DNA of 33,503 nucleotides, taken from NCBI GenBank assembly GCA_004356105.1, contig SMYC01000153.1:1-33503 (forward strand), given 5' to 3'. The translations under genes and the position numbers were made by a program. Of the stretch, positions 15,349 through 23,273 are shown in pieces. Source of the stretch: Acidobacteriota bacterium (GTDB lineage Bacteria > Acidobacteriota > Vicinamibacteria > Marinacidobacterales > SMYC01). Numbering within the stretch: the stretch's first letter is position 1; every line of letters begins with the position of its first letter. The notes beneath the pieces were generated by a model, which made no database searches, had not been told where the DNA came from, and saw only the letters and a program-made list of their open reading frames with translations.

Positions 15349-17130
15349 TTAAACCGGCGTTTCGATTTCCTGGTCTTTATACTGGAGCTGATAGAGCCTG
15401 TAGTAAATCCCACGCTCGGCGAGAAGCTCCTGATGGGTGCCGACCTCCCGGACCCGCCCTTTGTGAAGCACAACGATGCGATCGGCTCGTTGGATGGTCG
15501 AGAGGCGGTGGGCGATCACAATGCTCGTTCGGTTCTCGAGCAAGCGCTCGAGCGCCTCACGGACGAGGATCTCTGTATGGGTATCGACGTTTGACGTCGC
15601 TTCGTCGAGGATCAAGATCTTGGGATCGTGGACGAGGGCGCGCGCGAAAGAAACGAGCTGTTTCTGCCCCGCGGACATCGACGCACCCCGCTCAGCGACT
15701 TTCTCGTCGAGACCACGCGGCAGCGTCGCCACCCACTTGTCCAAATTGACGATGCGGGCGGCCTCGGCGATGGCTTCATTCGAGATGGTCTGGTCGCCGA
15801 GGCGAATGTTTGACGCGATGGTCCCCGAGAACAAATGGACGTCCTGAAGCACCATCCCGAACTGGCGCCTGAGCTTCTTCAGATCCCAGTCGCGCACGTC
15901 CACGCCGCCCACGACCACCTGTCCCTTTTGGACATCGTAGAGGCGCATGAGAAGGCCCGTGAGCGTCGACTTCCCGGCCCCGGTATGCCCTACGACCGCG
16001 ACGGTCTCCCCCGGACGGACGGTGAGATCGACGTCTTTCAAGACCCAATCCTCGCCTTCATAGGCGAATGAGACGTTGTCGAAACGGATGCTTCCATCGT
16101 CGCGCCCCGGCGCGATGATATGTGCGGGCGTTTTGATCTCGACCTCGGTGTCGAGAAGCGTGAAGATGCGCTCCGAAGATGCCATCGCGCCTTGAAGGAT
16201 GTTGAACTTCTCCGAAAGATCGCTAATGGGACGGAAGAACTTCTCCGAATATTGGATGAACGCGACGAAGCCGCCGAGTGTCAGAGTCCCGAGCAGGAGT
16301 TGTCCGCCGCCATACCAAACGATGAGGCCTATCGCGACGGCGCTCAAGACTTCCACGACCGGATAAAAAATCGAGTAATGAAGGATGGACTCGATATTGG
16401 CTTCCGTGTGCTGCCGGTTGAGCTCGCTATATTGACCGAACTTGCGCTCTTCCTGACCGAAGAGCTGCACGACCTGCATCCCGACGATGTTCTCCTGGAT
16501 GAAGGCATTCAGCATGGCGACACGGGTGCGCACTTTGCGGTAGACCACCCGAATGCGCCGCTTGAAAATCATCGTCACCACGAAGAGCGCAGGTAGCACC
16601 GCGAAAGTTACGAGCGCGAGCTTCCAGTCGAGGTAGACGAGCACGCCCATGATACCGAGCAACATGAAGATATCGCCGAAAATGGTGACGACACCCGAGG
16701 TGAAGAGCTCGTTGAGAGCATCCACATCGGTGGTGACGCGCGTCACGAGACGCCCCACGGGGTTGCGGTCAAAAAATGACGATTGGAGCTTCTGCAGGTG
16801 CGAGAAAATCTCGCCGCGCATATCGGCCAGCACGCGTTGGCCGGCCATGTTCATGATGTAGATTTGGAAATAGGAGACGACGAATTGGAGGACGAGGGCG
16901 AGAATGTAGATAGCTGCTATCGTGCTGAGCCCAGAGAGGTTGCCGACCGCGATGTAATCATCGATGACGATCTTGGTGAGGATGGGGCCGACGAGCTTGA
17001 GTGCGGAAGCAGCGAGAACCAAGACGAAGGAAATAACGACCCGCATCTTGTACGGCGCAAGATAGGCCAAGAGACGGCGCATCAAACGGCCGTCATATAC
17101 TTTGCCTAAGGTCTGTTCTTCGTGCAGCAT
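15349..17130 (-). CDS. ABC exporter half-transporter, consensus-Glu subunit
   Basis: Half-transporter of 593 residues, with a six-helix exporter membrane domain (about 25-325) fused to an ATPase domain. Walker A is GHTGAGKST (381-389), Walker B is ILILDE with catalytic Glu510, and the switch His is 541 (IAHRLST). The signature reads SAGQK (486-490) in place of SGGQ. It starts one base after the stop of the preceding ABC gene, so the two are made together. In heterodimeric exporters such as BmrCD or TM287/288 one partner keeps Glu and carries the altered signature, as here. Substrate cannot be read from the sequence; drug or lipid export are both possible. Confidence 0.92.
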   Translation of the reverse strand: MLHEEQTLGKVYDGRLMRRLLAYLAPYKMRVVISFVLVLAASALKLVGPILTKIVIDDYIAVGNLSGLSTIAAIYILALVLQFVVSYFQIYIMNMAGQRVLADMRGEIFSHLQKLQSSFFDRNPVGRLVTRVTTDVDALNELFTSGVVTIFGDIFMLLGIMGVLVYLDWKLALVTFAVLPALFVVTMIFKRRIRVVYRKVRTRVAMLNAFIQENIVGMQVVQLFGQEERKFGQYSELNRQHTEANIESILHYSIFYPVVEVLSAVAIGLIVWYGGGQLLLGTLTLGGFVAFIQYSEKFFRPISDLSEKFNILQGAMASSERIFTLLDTEVEIKTPAHIIAPGRDDGSIRFDNVSFAYEGEDWVLKDVDLTVRPGETVAVVGHTGAGKSTLTGLLMRLYDVQKGQVVVGGVDVRDWDLKKLRRQFGMVLQDVHLFSGTIASNIRLGDQTISNEAIAEAARIVNLDKWVATLPRGLDEKVAERGASMSAGQKQLVSFARALVHDPKILILDEATSNVDTHTEILVREALERLLENRTSIVIAHRLSTIQRADRIVVLHKGRVREVGTHQELLAERGIYYRLYQLQYKDQEIETPV

Positions 17131-17131
17131 T

Positions 17132-18868
17132 CTAGATGCGGTCTAGCTCCTCCTCTAGTAACTGTTTTTCGTAGAGGCTGGCGTAGAGGCCTTCTTGTTT
17201 TATCAGGTGATCGTGGGTTCCTCTCTCGACGATTTGGCCTTCATCCAGGACGCAGATTTGGTCGGCGCCTTTTACCGTGCTGATGCGGTGGGACACCAAT
17301 AACGTCGTTCTCGATTTCATTACGCTGCTCAGCTGAAACAGGATGCGTTCTTCGGTCTCGGTGTCGACCGCGGACAAAACGTCGTCGAGAATCAAGATCG
17401 GCGGGTCCACGAGAAGCGCCCTTGCGATCGTAGCGCGTTGGCGCTGTCCTCCCGACAAAGTGATGCCGCGCTCGCCGACCATCGTGGCGTAGGATTCGGG
17501 AAAATCAGCGATGTCGCCGTCGAGGCCCGCTAAGGCCGCGGCTTCGGCGATCTGGTTATCGGTGGCTTCGGCGCGGCCGAAAGCGATGTTGTCTCCGACA
17601 CTCTCGGAGAAAAGAAAGCTTTCCTGCGGGACGAAGCCGACCACGGAGCGGAGTGCTTTGAGCGAGAGGCGTCGCACGTCGTGGCCATCGACGAGGATTG
17701 CGCCGTCCGTCACGTCGTAAAGCCTCGCGACGAGCCGGGTCAAGGTGCTCTTGCCGGAGCCGGTGCGCCCCACGAAGGCCACCGTTTGCCCGGGCTCGAT
17801 GACGAGATCGATGTCGCGCAGCACGCGAGCGCCATTGCCATTCCCTGTATAGCTGAAGCTCACATCGCGGAACTCTATGCGGCCCGATACAGGCGCTTCG
17901 AATCGCTCAGGGCCATCTTGCAAGGCAGGCTCTTCATCGAGAACGACCGCGATCCTCTTCATCGACGCGGCCCCGCGCTGATAGATATTGACGACCCATC
18001 CAAGGGCGATCATCGGCCAACTCAGCATGTTGAGATAGGCGAAAAACGCGACGAGCTCGCCGAGTGTTATCTCCCCGTTCACAACCATGGCGCCGCCCCA
18101 CCAGAGAACGAGCGCGGTCCCGATGCCAATGAGCGAGGCGAGCAGAGGATGGAAAGCGCCGGAGAGCTTCACGAGCCGCATGATGCGCGCGTAATAGTCT
18201 TCGTTTTCATCCGCGAACAGGTCGCGCTGATTATCCTCCTGCACATAGGCTTTCACGACGCGCGTTCCGGACAAATTCTCCTGCGTGAGCGCCGAGATAT
18301 CGCTCATCTTTTCTTGAATGGCCATGAAGCGTTTGTGGATCGCGGAGCCGAATTTCTTCACCACGTAAGAAATGAGCGGCAGGACGGCGAGCGCTATGAG
18401 GGTGAGCTTCCAGCTGATCGCGAACATGAACCCGAGCGCACCAACGGTGACGATCAGCGTCTCGGCGGTGTACATGATGCCCGGGCCGACCACCATGCGC
18501 ACAGCGCTGATGTCGTTCGCAGCGCGTGACATCAAATCGCCCGTACGCCAACGCTGGTAAAAGGACGAGCTCAAAGTCTGGAGGTGCTCGAAATAATCTC
18601 CGCGAAGGTCGTACTCGACGCGGCGAGAAACGCCGATAAGAAGACGGCGCATCCAGAAGCGAAAAAACCCTCCGAAAACGGCGAGGGCGACGATGGCACT
18701 GGCATAGAAGGCAAGCTTCTGCATCGAGACGGCGACGGTGAGGTCGTCGATCGTCATCCTGAGCACTTGCGGCGTCAGAACCGACGCGGCTTTCGTGAGG
18801 ACGAGCGCTAGCATCCCGAAAACCATCGGCTTCGGATAGCGCGCGATATAGGGGAAGAGGCGGCTCAT
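17132..18868 (-). CDS. ABC exporter half-transporter, degenerate-site subunit
   Basis: Half-transporter of 578 residues from the ATG at 18868; a TTG at 18880 would add four residues. It has a six-helix membrane domain followed by an ATPase domain with Walker A GRTGSGKST and a canonical signature LSGGQ. Walker B reads ILILDDVLSAVD, with Asp at the catalytic Glu position (about residue 496). That change is the mark of the degenerate ATP site in heterodimeric exporters (BmrC, TM287 type). The partner is the next gene, one base away. The switch His (VSHRIST) is kept. The pair therefore should work as an asymmetric exporter with one fast and one slow ATP site. Substrate unknown. Confidence 0.92.
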   Translation of the reverse strand: MSRLFPYIARYPKPMVFGMLALVLTKAASVLTPQVLRMTIDDLTVAVSMQKLAFYASAIVALAVFGGFFRFWMRRLLIGVSRRVEYDLRGDYFEHLQTLSSSFYQRWRTGDLMSRAANDISAVRMVVGPGIMYTAETLIVTVGALGFMFAISWKLTLIALAVLPLISYVVKKFGSAIHKRFMAIQEKMSDISALTQENLSGTRVVKAYVQEDNQRDLFADENEDYYARIMRLVKLSGAFHPLLASLIGIGTALVLWWGGAMVVNGEITLGELVAFFAYLNMLSWPMIALGWVVNIYQRGAASMKRIAVVLDEEPALQDGPERFEAPVSGRIEFRDVSFSYTGNGNGARVLRDIDLVIEPGQTVAFVGRTGSGKSTLTRLVARLYDVTDGAILVDGHDVRRLSLKALRSVVGFVPQESFLFSESVGDNIAFGRAEATDNQIAEAAALAGLDGDIADFPESYATMVGERGITLSGGQRQRATIARALLVDPPILILDDVLSAVDTETEERILFQLSSVMKSRTTLLVSHRISTVKGADQICVLDEGQIVERGTHDHLIKQEGLYASLYEKQLLEEELDRI

Positions 18869-18875
18869 TTTTTGG

Positions 18876-18911
18876 GGCAAAGCGCAGAGGAAACCAGTAT
18901 AGCGCTTTGCC
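18876..18911. repeat. 10-bp perfect inverted repeat before ABC operon
   Basis: GGCAAAGCGC (18876-18885) and GCGCTTTGCC (18902-18911) form a perfect inverted repeat with a 16-base spacer, starting 7 bases upstream of the chosen ABC start codon. It could be an operator or an RNA hairpin over the start. There is no T run to make it an intrinsic terminator. Confidence 0.45.
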
Positions 18912-18932
18912 GGTTGCCTGCCGCCGGCTATC
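18911..18932. repeat. 22-bp dispersed repeat, copy B
   Basis: Matches 1977-1998 at 18 of 22 positions. It lies in the short gap between the PKD gene and the ABC pair, just next to the 10-bp inverted repeat. Confidence 0.35.
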
Positions 18933-18976
18933 TGCTTCGGGCCTATCGTGTTTCGGTGTTGTTCTCTCGCTTGTTA

Positions 18977-20488
18977 CTACTTTGTGAGGGCGAAGCGGAA
19001 ACGGATTACGATGGTGGTTTCGGCGTGGACTCGGAAGACGACTCGTCTTGGGTCTAGGGTTAGGACTTCGCCGCTTTCTATTACTAATGTGCCTGGGATT
19101 AGGTTTCGGGTGGTTTGGAAATTGAAGTGCCAGCGGCCGGGGGTGGCTGGTTGGGTCAGTAAGCGGGCTTCTACGATGTTCTCGCCGGGTCGGGCGGGCA
19201 GATGGTGTTGGTGCGGTGTGGTCCCGCTCGTGGTTTCGGCGGTAGAGTTGTTCAAGGATATTTGGGCGCGTTGATTTTGGCTGTCTTTTCCGAGCTCTAG
19301 CTTGCTCGTGAACGAGACTTCGGTACGGCTCGTTCTCGATTCTGTTGTGCCGACGCTTTGGCGCTCGACCACGATGAACTGTGTGGTCGTGTCTTGCCTT
19401 CCCTCTCCGTTGGTCACGGTCAGCGTCACGCCGTAGATGTCAGGCTCGACAAATTGTCGTGAGACAAAGACCCCTTCGGCGTGCGGACGGCCATCTCCGA
19501 AGTCCCAATCATAATTCGTGATCGCCGAGGCGCCTCCGTCACGATCGCCAACCGAGCACTCCCCATTGAAGTTGATGGATCCGTTGGCCGTAATCCGCGG
19601 GGGGTCTGGGGTCGTGGTAAAACAGGCGACGGGGGTTGCGCGCACGCGGATGACGCGTGAGGTGTTGTCGGTTCTTTGTCCCTCGCTTACCGTGAGCCGA
19701 ACCGTGTAGATCCCTCCCGGCCGAAAGAGATGCTCCACGCTCGAGCCCGATGCGGTCTGCCCGTCTCCGAAATCCCAGGCATAGGCCATAACACTCGCCG
19801 GCATGCTACACGATGCGTCGAAGAGGATCGTTTCTCCGGACTCGATGTCCGGGATCGGGTCGGGTGTGAAACAAGCTCGAATCACGCTGGGAGGGCCGGG
19901 TTCGACAACCGGCGGCGGGTCTTCTCCCGCGATCACGAGCGCGGCCACACCCGCCCCCGCGCCGGCAGCCGCAAGGACGCCGAGCGTAGTGCGTGACCAC
20001 GTACCGCCTGCCCGGATCCCGTCAGAGCTGAAACCGTTCGGAAACTCGCTCTGATCGCTCGCCGTGCGCTCGACGCGAACGTCGTCGGTGACCGCGCTCG
20101 GGGCGCTTCGGGCGCCGGGGCAGCCTCCCATCAACACGTTGACCACGTGCTCCGGCGACTGAAATTCGGGCGCGCTCGACTCGATGACATAGATTACACG
20201 GCCGGCTTCGGGCAACGGCTTGGGAAGAGCGGCTTGAAACAAAGCCCCGTTTCTGGGCCCGAACGCGACCTCGTACCAACCCGAGTCCGTCTCTGCCTTG
20301 AATCGAACTTTGAGTCCGCGAATCGCCCGCGCCGCTTGCGCGGTCGACGCCCGAGCTTCGATCAACGGAAACGCTTCGGTATCCATGCACGGGGCGGGGC
20401 TGTGCTCGATCGGCTGCGCGACGCACGGTGCGCCCGCTGCCAAGAGAGCGACCCCGATCAGGGTGATTCCTTGCGAAGCCGCGGTCAA
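18977..20488 (-). CDS. exported PKD-domain protein, third gene of the SIR2-TIR/nSTAND cassette
   Basis: From an in-frame TTG at 20488 the product has about 503 residues; the frame stays open to 20692. It has a signal-like N-terminus (GVALLAAGAPCVAQ), then an N-terminal domain of unknown type (about 25-140), a hydrophobic stretch (TTLGVLAAAGAGAGVAALVI) and two PKD-like repeats with the hallmark YAWDFGDG and YDWDFGDG. A beta-rich C-terminal region follows. PKD domains bind proteins or glycans outside the cell. The natural start was probably the ATG at 20613, inside the upstream gene. That frame is now shifted by a 47-bp unit in the tandem repeat and stops early. The gene may be frameshifted, phase-variable or mis-assembled at its 5' end. 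Confidence 0.75.
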   Translation of the reverse strand: MTAASQGITLIGVALLAAGAPCVAQPIEHSPAPCMDTEAFPLIEARASTAQAARAIRGLKVRFKAETDSGWYEVAFGPRNGALFQAALPKPLPEAGRVIYVIESSAPEFQSPEHVVNVLMGGCPGARSAPSAVTDDVRVERTASDQSEFPNGFSSDGIRAGGTWSRTTLGVLAAAGAGAGVAALVIAGEDPPPVVEPGPPSVIRACFTPDPIPDIESGETILFDASCSMPASVMAYAWDFGDGQTASGSSVEHLFRPGGIYTVRLTVSEGQRTDNTSRVIRVRATPVACFTTTPDPPRITANGSINFNGECSVGDRDGGASAITNYDWDFGDGRPHAEGVFVSRQFVEPDIYGVTLTVTNGEGRQDTTTQFIVVERQSVGTTESRTSRTEVSFTSKLELGKDSQNQRAQISLNNSTAETTSGTTPHQHHLPARPGENIVEARLLTQPATPGRWHFNFQTTRNLIPGTLVIESGEVLTLDPRRVVFRVHAETTIVIRFRFALTK

Positions 20489-20610
20489 GAGGGAGCGACC
20501 CCGATCAGGGTGATTCCTTGCGAAGCCGCGGTCAAGAGAGCGATCCCGATCAGGGTGATTCCTTGCGAAGCCGCGGTCAAAAGAGCGACCCCGATCAGGG
20601 TGATTCTTGC
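20442..20610. repeat. 45-bp tandem repeat, about 3.7 copies
   Basis: Units run 20442-20486 (45 bp), 20487-20533 (47 bp, with two extra G), 20534-20578 (45 bp) and 20579-20610 (partial). Each contains GATCAGGGTGATTC and GAAGCCGCGGTC. On the minus strand a unit encodes LLTAASQGITLIGVA, so the array multiplies signal-peptide codons of the PKD gene. The outermost unit also carries the stop codon of the nSTAND gene. The 47-bp unit breaks the reading frame. Confidence 0.95.
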
Positions 20611-23273
20611 CATGCAACACGAAACCCGACGACGCTTTCCTTGGCCTCGGGATGCAGAAAATTACGACGTGCCGCCAACAGATAGCGCTCATCGTTGAAA
20701 TAGGACCCGCCTTTCAACACGCGCGTATTGGTCGTGAGGGGGCCCATGGGATCGACCGGCGTCGTGTTTTGCCGTGTCGGCCTCGAGCCGTCCTGGCACC
20801 ACTCCCACACGTTGCCCGCCATATCGTTGAGCCCTTCCGGCGTCGCGCCGGCGGCGAAAGACCCGACAGGCCTCGTGCCGCCATCCTGCGCGCGATTGAG
20901 GTTGAAGTTGGCCGTGGCCGCGCTGGGAGCCCGCTCGCCCCAAGGATAAGGTCGCCCCGATGGACCGCGAGCCGCGAATTCCCACTGAGCCTCGGTGGGT
21001 AGATGGCCACCAAGCCACGCGGCATAGGCCATCGCTTCGTACCAGCTCACGCGCGTCACCGGATGGTCGTCGGGCGCTTCCGGATCGTATTTGGGATCGA
21101 ATCGACGGTACTGCGCATTCGTAACCTCGTTGCGCTGAATAGAGAACCGAGAGACGCGCACCTGCCAGCCACCCTCATCCGCGGTCATCCCCAAATCGAA
21201 AGCGCCGCCCGCGAAGGAGACGCGCCGAAGCGCGGCAGCACTCTTGGGCGGCGGAGTGTAACCCGCCTCCTCGCAGAACCGCTTGACCAGCAGGGTCCGA
21301 AGCTCCCGCTGCCGCTCTCTAGACGGCTCGCGTCGAAGCGCGTCCAAAGCGACGAGAAGCGGAACGAACTCCCTCGCGGAGGCAAACCATCGCTCGTCGA
21401 CACGCGCCAAAACAGCGTTCGAATCCTGGCTTCCCCTCACGAGGATATCCAAAGCTCCCACGACTTCCCCCGGATCACTGCTAGAAAGGCGTATCCGAAG
21501 AGCCTCGACCAGAGCGTTGTTCGTCTCTTGAACTTGTTTCTCGCTCTCCTCGATCTCAGTTTGACGCTCCTCCGCAAGGCTCCGCTGCCTATCCGCTAGA
21601 TTTCTCTGGAGTCGCGCTTCCTCGGCCGCGCTCTCGGCATCCGCCCGTGCACTGACCGCGCCTTGACGCTGTAAAACAGCCTCTTCTCGCTGCGCATCGG
21701 CGATGAACTTCAAGCGGGACGCTTCGGCAGCGGCTTGCTCGGCAAGCTCGCGCGTCTCCTCCGCCTCGCGCTGCTGACGTTCTGCCTCACGGCGCTCGGC
21801 TTCCGCGATGCCGCGCTGCTCTGAAGCTTCCGCGGCAGCGTTCTCGGCAGCCTCTTTCGCCGCCGCGAGCGCATCGGCTTGCTGTTGCGCAAAATAGGCC
21901 CAGGCCAAGCTGCCGAGTGCACCCACCGCGAGCACGAAAACAAGAAATAAAACCGCCGCTGTCTTCAGGCTCTTTCGGTGGCGCTCCTCCACTTCGCGAA
22001 CGACCGTGGCTTCTCGCAGGCGTCGGCGGCGCTCGTCCCGGCTCGTCGTCACCACTCCGGTGAGCAGATCATGGGTGAGCTCCAGAAGCTGCAAGCGCCC
22101 TCGCTCTTCGACACGCACGAGCCGCCTTCGAACCAGCTCTTCGATGTCGTCCTTCGTCACTCCCGGAACGCTCAAAGCTTCGTCATACACGACAAGATTG
22201 CGAAAGCCGCGCCTGGTGAGCAGTTTTTCCTCGACGAAGGTGCATACCGACTCGCTGAGATCCGCGATGCTGCGTTCGTAGAAATCGTGGAGGACTTGCT
22301 CTTGCGAACCTTCGACCATCTCGCCCGTGATCCGGGGCTCGCGCCGTTCCTGGCGCTGGCTGTTGAGCTCTTGGCAGACGACGCTCAGGAGTGCCGGCTC
22401 GACTTCGAGGTCGACGAGCTCCTCGTCTTTCTTCGCGGCGGCGACGAAACGCACGATGCTTTCGGCGACGTCAGGGGCGATGATTTGCGGCGCCTGGTTG
22501 ACCACCTGAAGAGCGGCCACGCCGTTCATGCGTCCGAGACGAAAACGGTTATGGGCGATTCTGCCCATGCGCTCCCCGAGACCTTCGAGGTCGGGAAGAA
22601 AATCCTCGCGGAGCGCCAAAAGAACTTTGTATCGGTGGCGGTCGAAAGTAAAAAGCTCTGCTTCGCTCTTCTCCTGATTCGGCGACTCCATCTCGAGACG
22701 TGACTTCAGCTGCACCGGCGGCCGCCCTTCGACGAGGTCGGCGAGCTCGGTGATGAACGCGTTCGTCGCTTGAGAGCGCGACGGGTCGCGCTCTCCGAGC
22801 GTGAAGACCTCTTCGAACTGGTCGAAGACGAGAAGGGGCCTCAAGACCTGATGCCGTGGGCTCCAAAACTCGACCTCGCTACGGTGAAAATATTCCCAGA
22901 GCGTTTCTTTCGCGAGCGGCTCGGGTGCTTCGACGCGCGCGTGGGCCGTCGCCTGAACGACGGCGTTCTTCACTTGAGCGATAAGATTGGGTTTATCAGA
23001 CGAATAGTCGAGACGGATATAGACGGGGAAAACGTTCTCGCGGCGAAGACGCGGGAAGAGCCCGGCCTGAAGAATCGACGACTTGCCAAGCCCCGAAGGC
23101 GCGAAGAGGATGGTCAGGCGCTCGCGCTCCACCCGGCGAACGAGCATCTCGGACTCGAACTCGCGCCCGTGAAAAAACCTCCAGTCGTCCTCGCCAAAGG
23201 GCAAAAGTCCAGGCCACGGATTTTCGTCGCTGAGTCCGACGCCGGCCGGAAGTGAGGAATATTCGACGTTCAT
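20595..23273 (-). CDS. membrane-spanning nSTAND ATPase with C-terminal FGE/SUMF1-like domain
   Basis: Protein of 892 residues. The N-terminal signature NPWPGLLPFGEDDWRFFHGR leads into a STAND-type P-loop ATPase: Walker A APSGLGKSS (58-66) and Walker B LLVFDQFEE (147-155), with a helical/winged-helix region to about 430. A membrane helix lies at 438-460. Residues 463-590 are a long Ala/Glu/Arg coiled coil. A formylglycine-generating-enzyme-like domain follows (about 683-889; LPTEAQWEFAARG, GNVWEWCQDG, GGSYFN, GFRVAW). The catalytic cysteines of true FGE are missing, so it is probably a binding domain. It overlaps the SIR2-TIR stop by four bases. STAND ATPases act as signal-triggered switches; the topology suggests a cytosolic switch with an external sensor, which is inference. 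Confidence 0.9.
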   Translation of the reverse strand: MNVEYSSLPAGVGLSDENPWPGLLPFGEDDWRFFHGREFESEMLVRRVERERLTILFAPSGLGKSSILQAGLFPRLRRENVFPVYIRLDYSSDKPNLIAQVKNAVVQATAHARVEAPEPLAKETLWEYFHRSEVEFWSPRHQVLRPLLVFDQFEEVFTLGERDPSRSQATNAFITELADLVEGRPPVQLKSRLEMESPNQEKSEAELFTFDRHRYKVLLALREDFLPDLEGLGERMGRIAHNRFRLGRMNGVAALQVVNQAPQIIAPDVAESIVRFVAAAKKDEELVDLEVEPALLSVVCQELNSQRQERREPRITGEMVEGSQEQVLHDFYERSIADLSESVCTFVEEKLLTRRGFRNLVVYDEALSVPGVTKDDIEELVRRRLVRVEERGRLQLLELTHDLLTGVVTTSRDERRRRLREATVVREVEERHRKSLKTAAVLFLVFVLAVGALGSLAWAYFAQQQADALAAAKEAAENAAAEASEQRGIAEAERREAERQQREAEETRELAEQAAAEASRLKFIADAQREEAVLQRQGAVSARADAESAAEEARLQRNLADRQRSLAEERQTEIEESEKQVQETNNALVEALRIRLSSSDPGEVVGALDILVRGSQDSNAVLARVDERWFASAREFVPLLVALDALRREPSRERQRELRTLLVKRFCEEAGYTPPPKSAAALRRVSFAGGAFDLGMTADEGGWQVRVSRFSIQRNEVTNAQYRRFDPKYDPEAPDDHPVTRVSWYEAMAYAAWLGGHLPTEAQWEFAARGPSGRPYPWGERAPSAATANFNLNRAQDGGTRPVGSFAAGATPEGLNDMAGNVWEWCQDGSRPTRQNTTPVDPMGPLTTNTRVLKGGSYFNDERYLLAARRNFLHPEAKESVVGFRVAWQESP

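Noticed and set aside
20442..20610. 45-bp tandem repeat considered as a CRISPR array or origin iterons
   Set aside because: The units abut without unique spacers and reuse coding sequence at the join of two genes; no cas or replication gene is near.
20613..20692. ATG at 20692 as the start of the PKD gene
   Set aside because: It would translate the tandem repeat in a frame giving Arg/His/Pro-rich sequence before the signal peptide and lies deep inside the nSTAND gene; kept only as the limit of the open frame.
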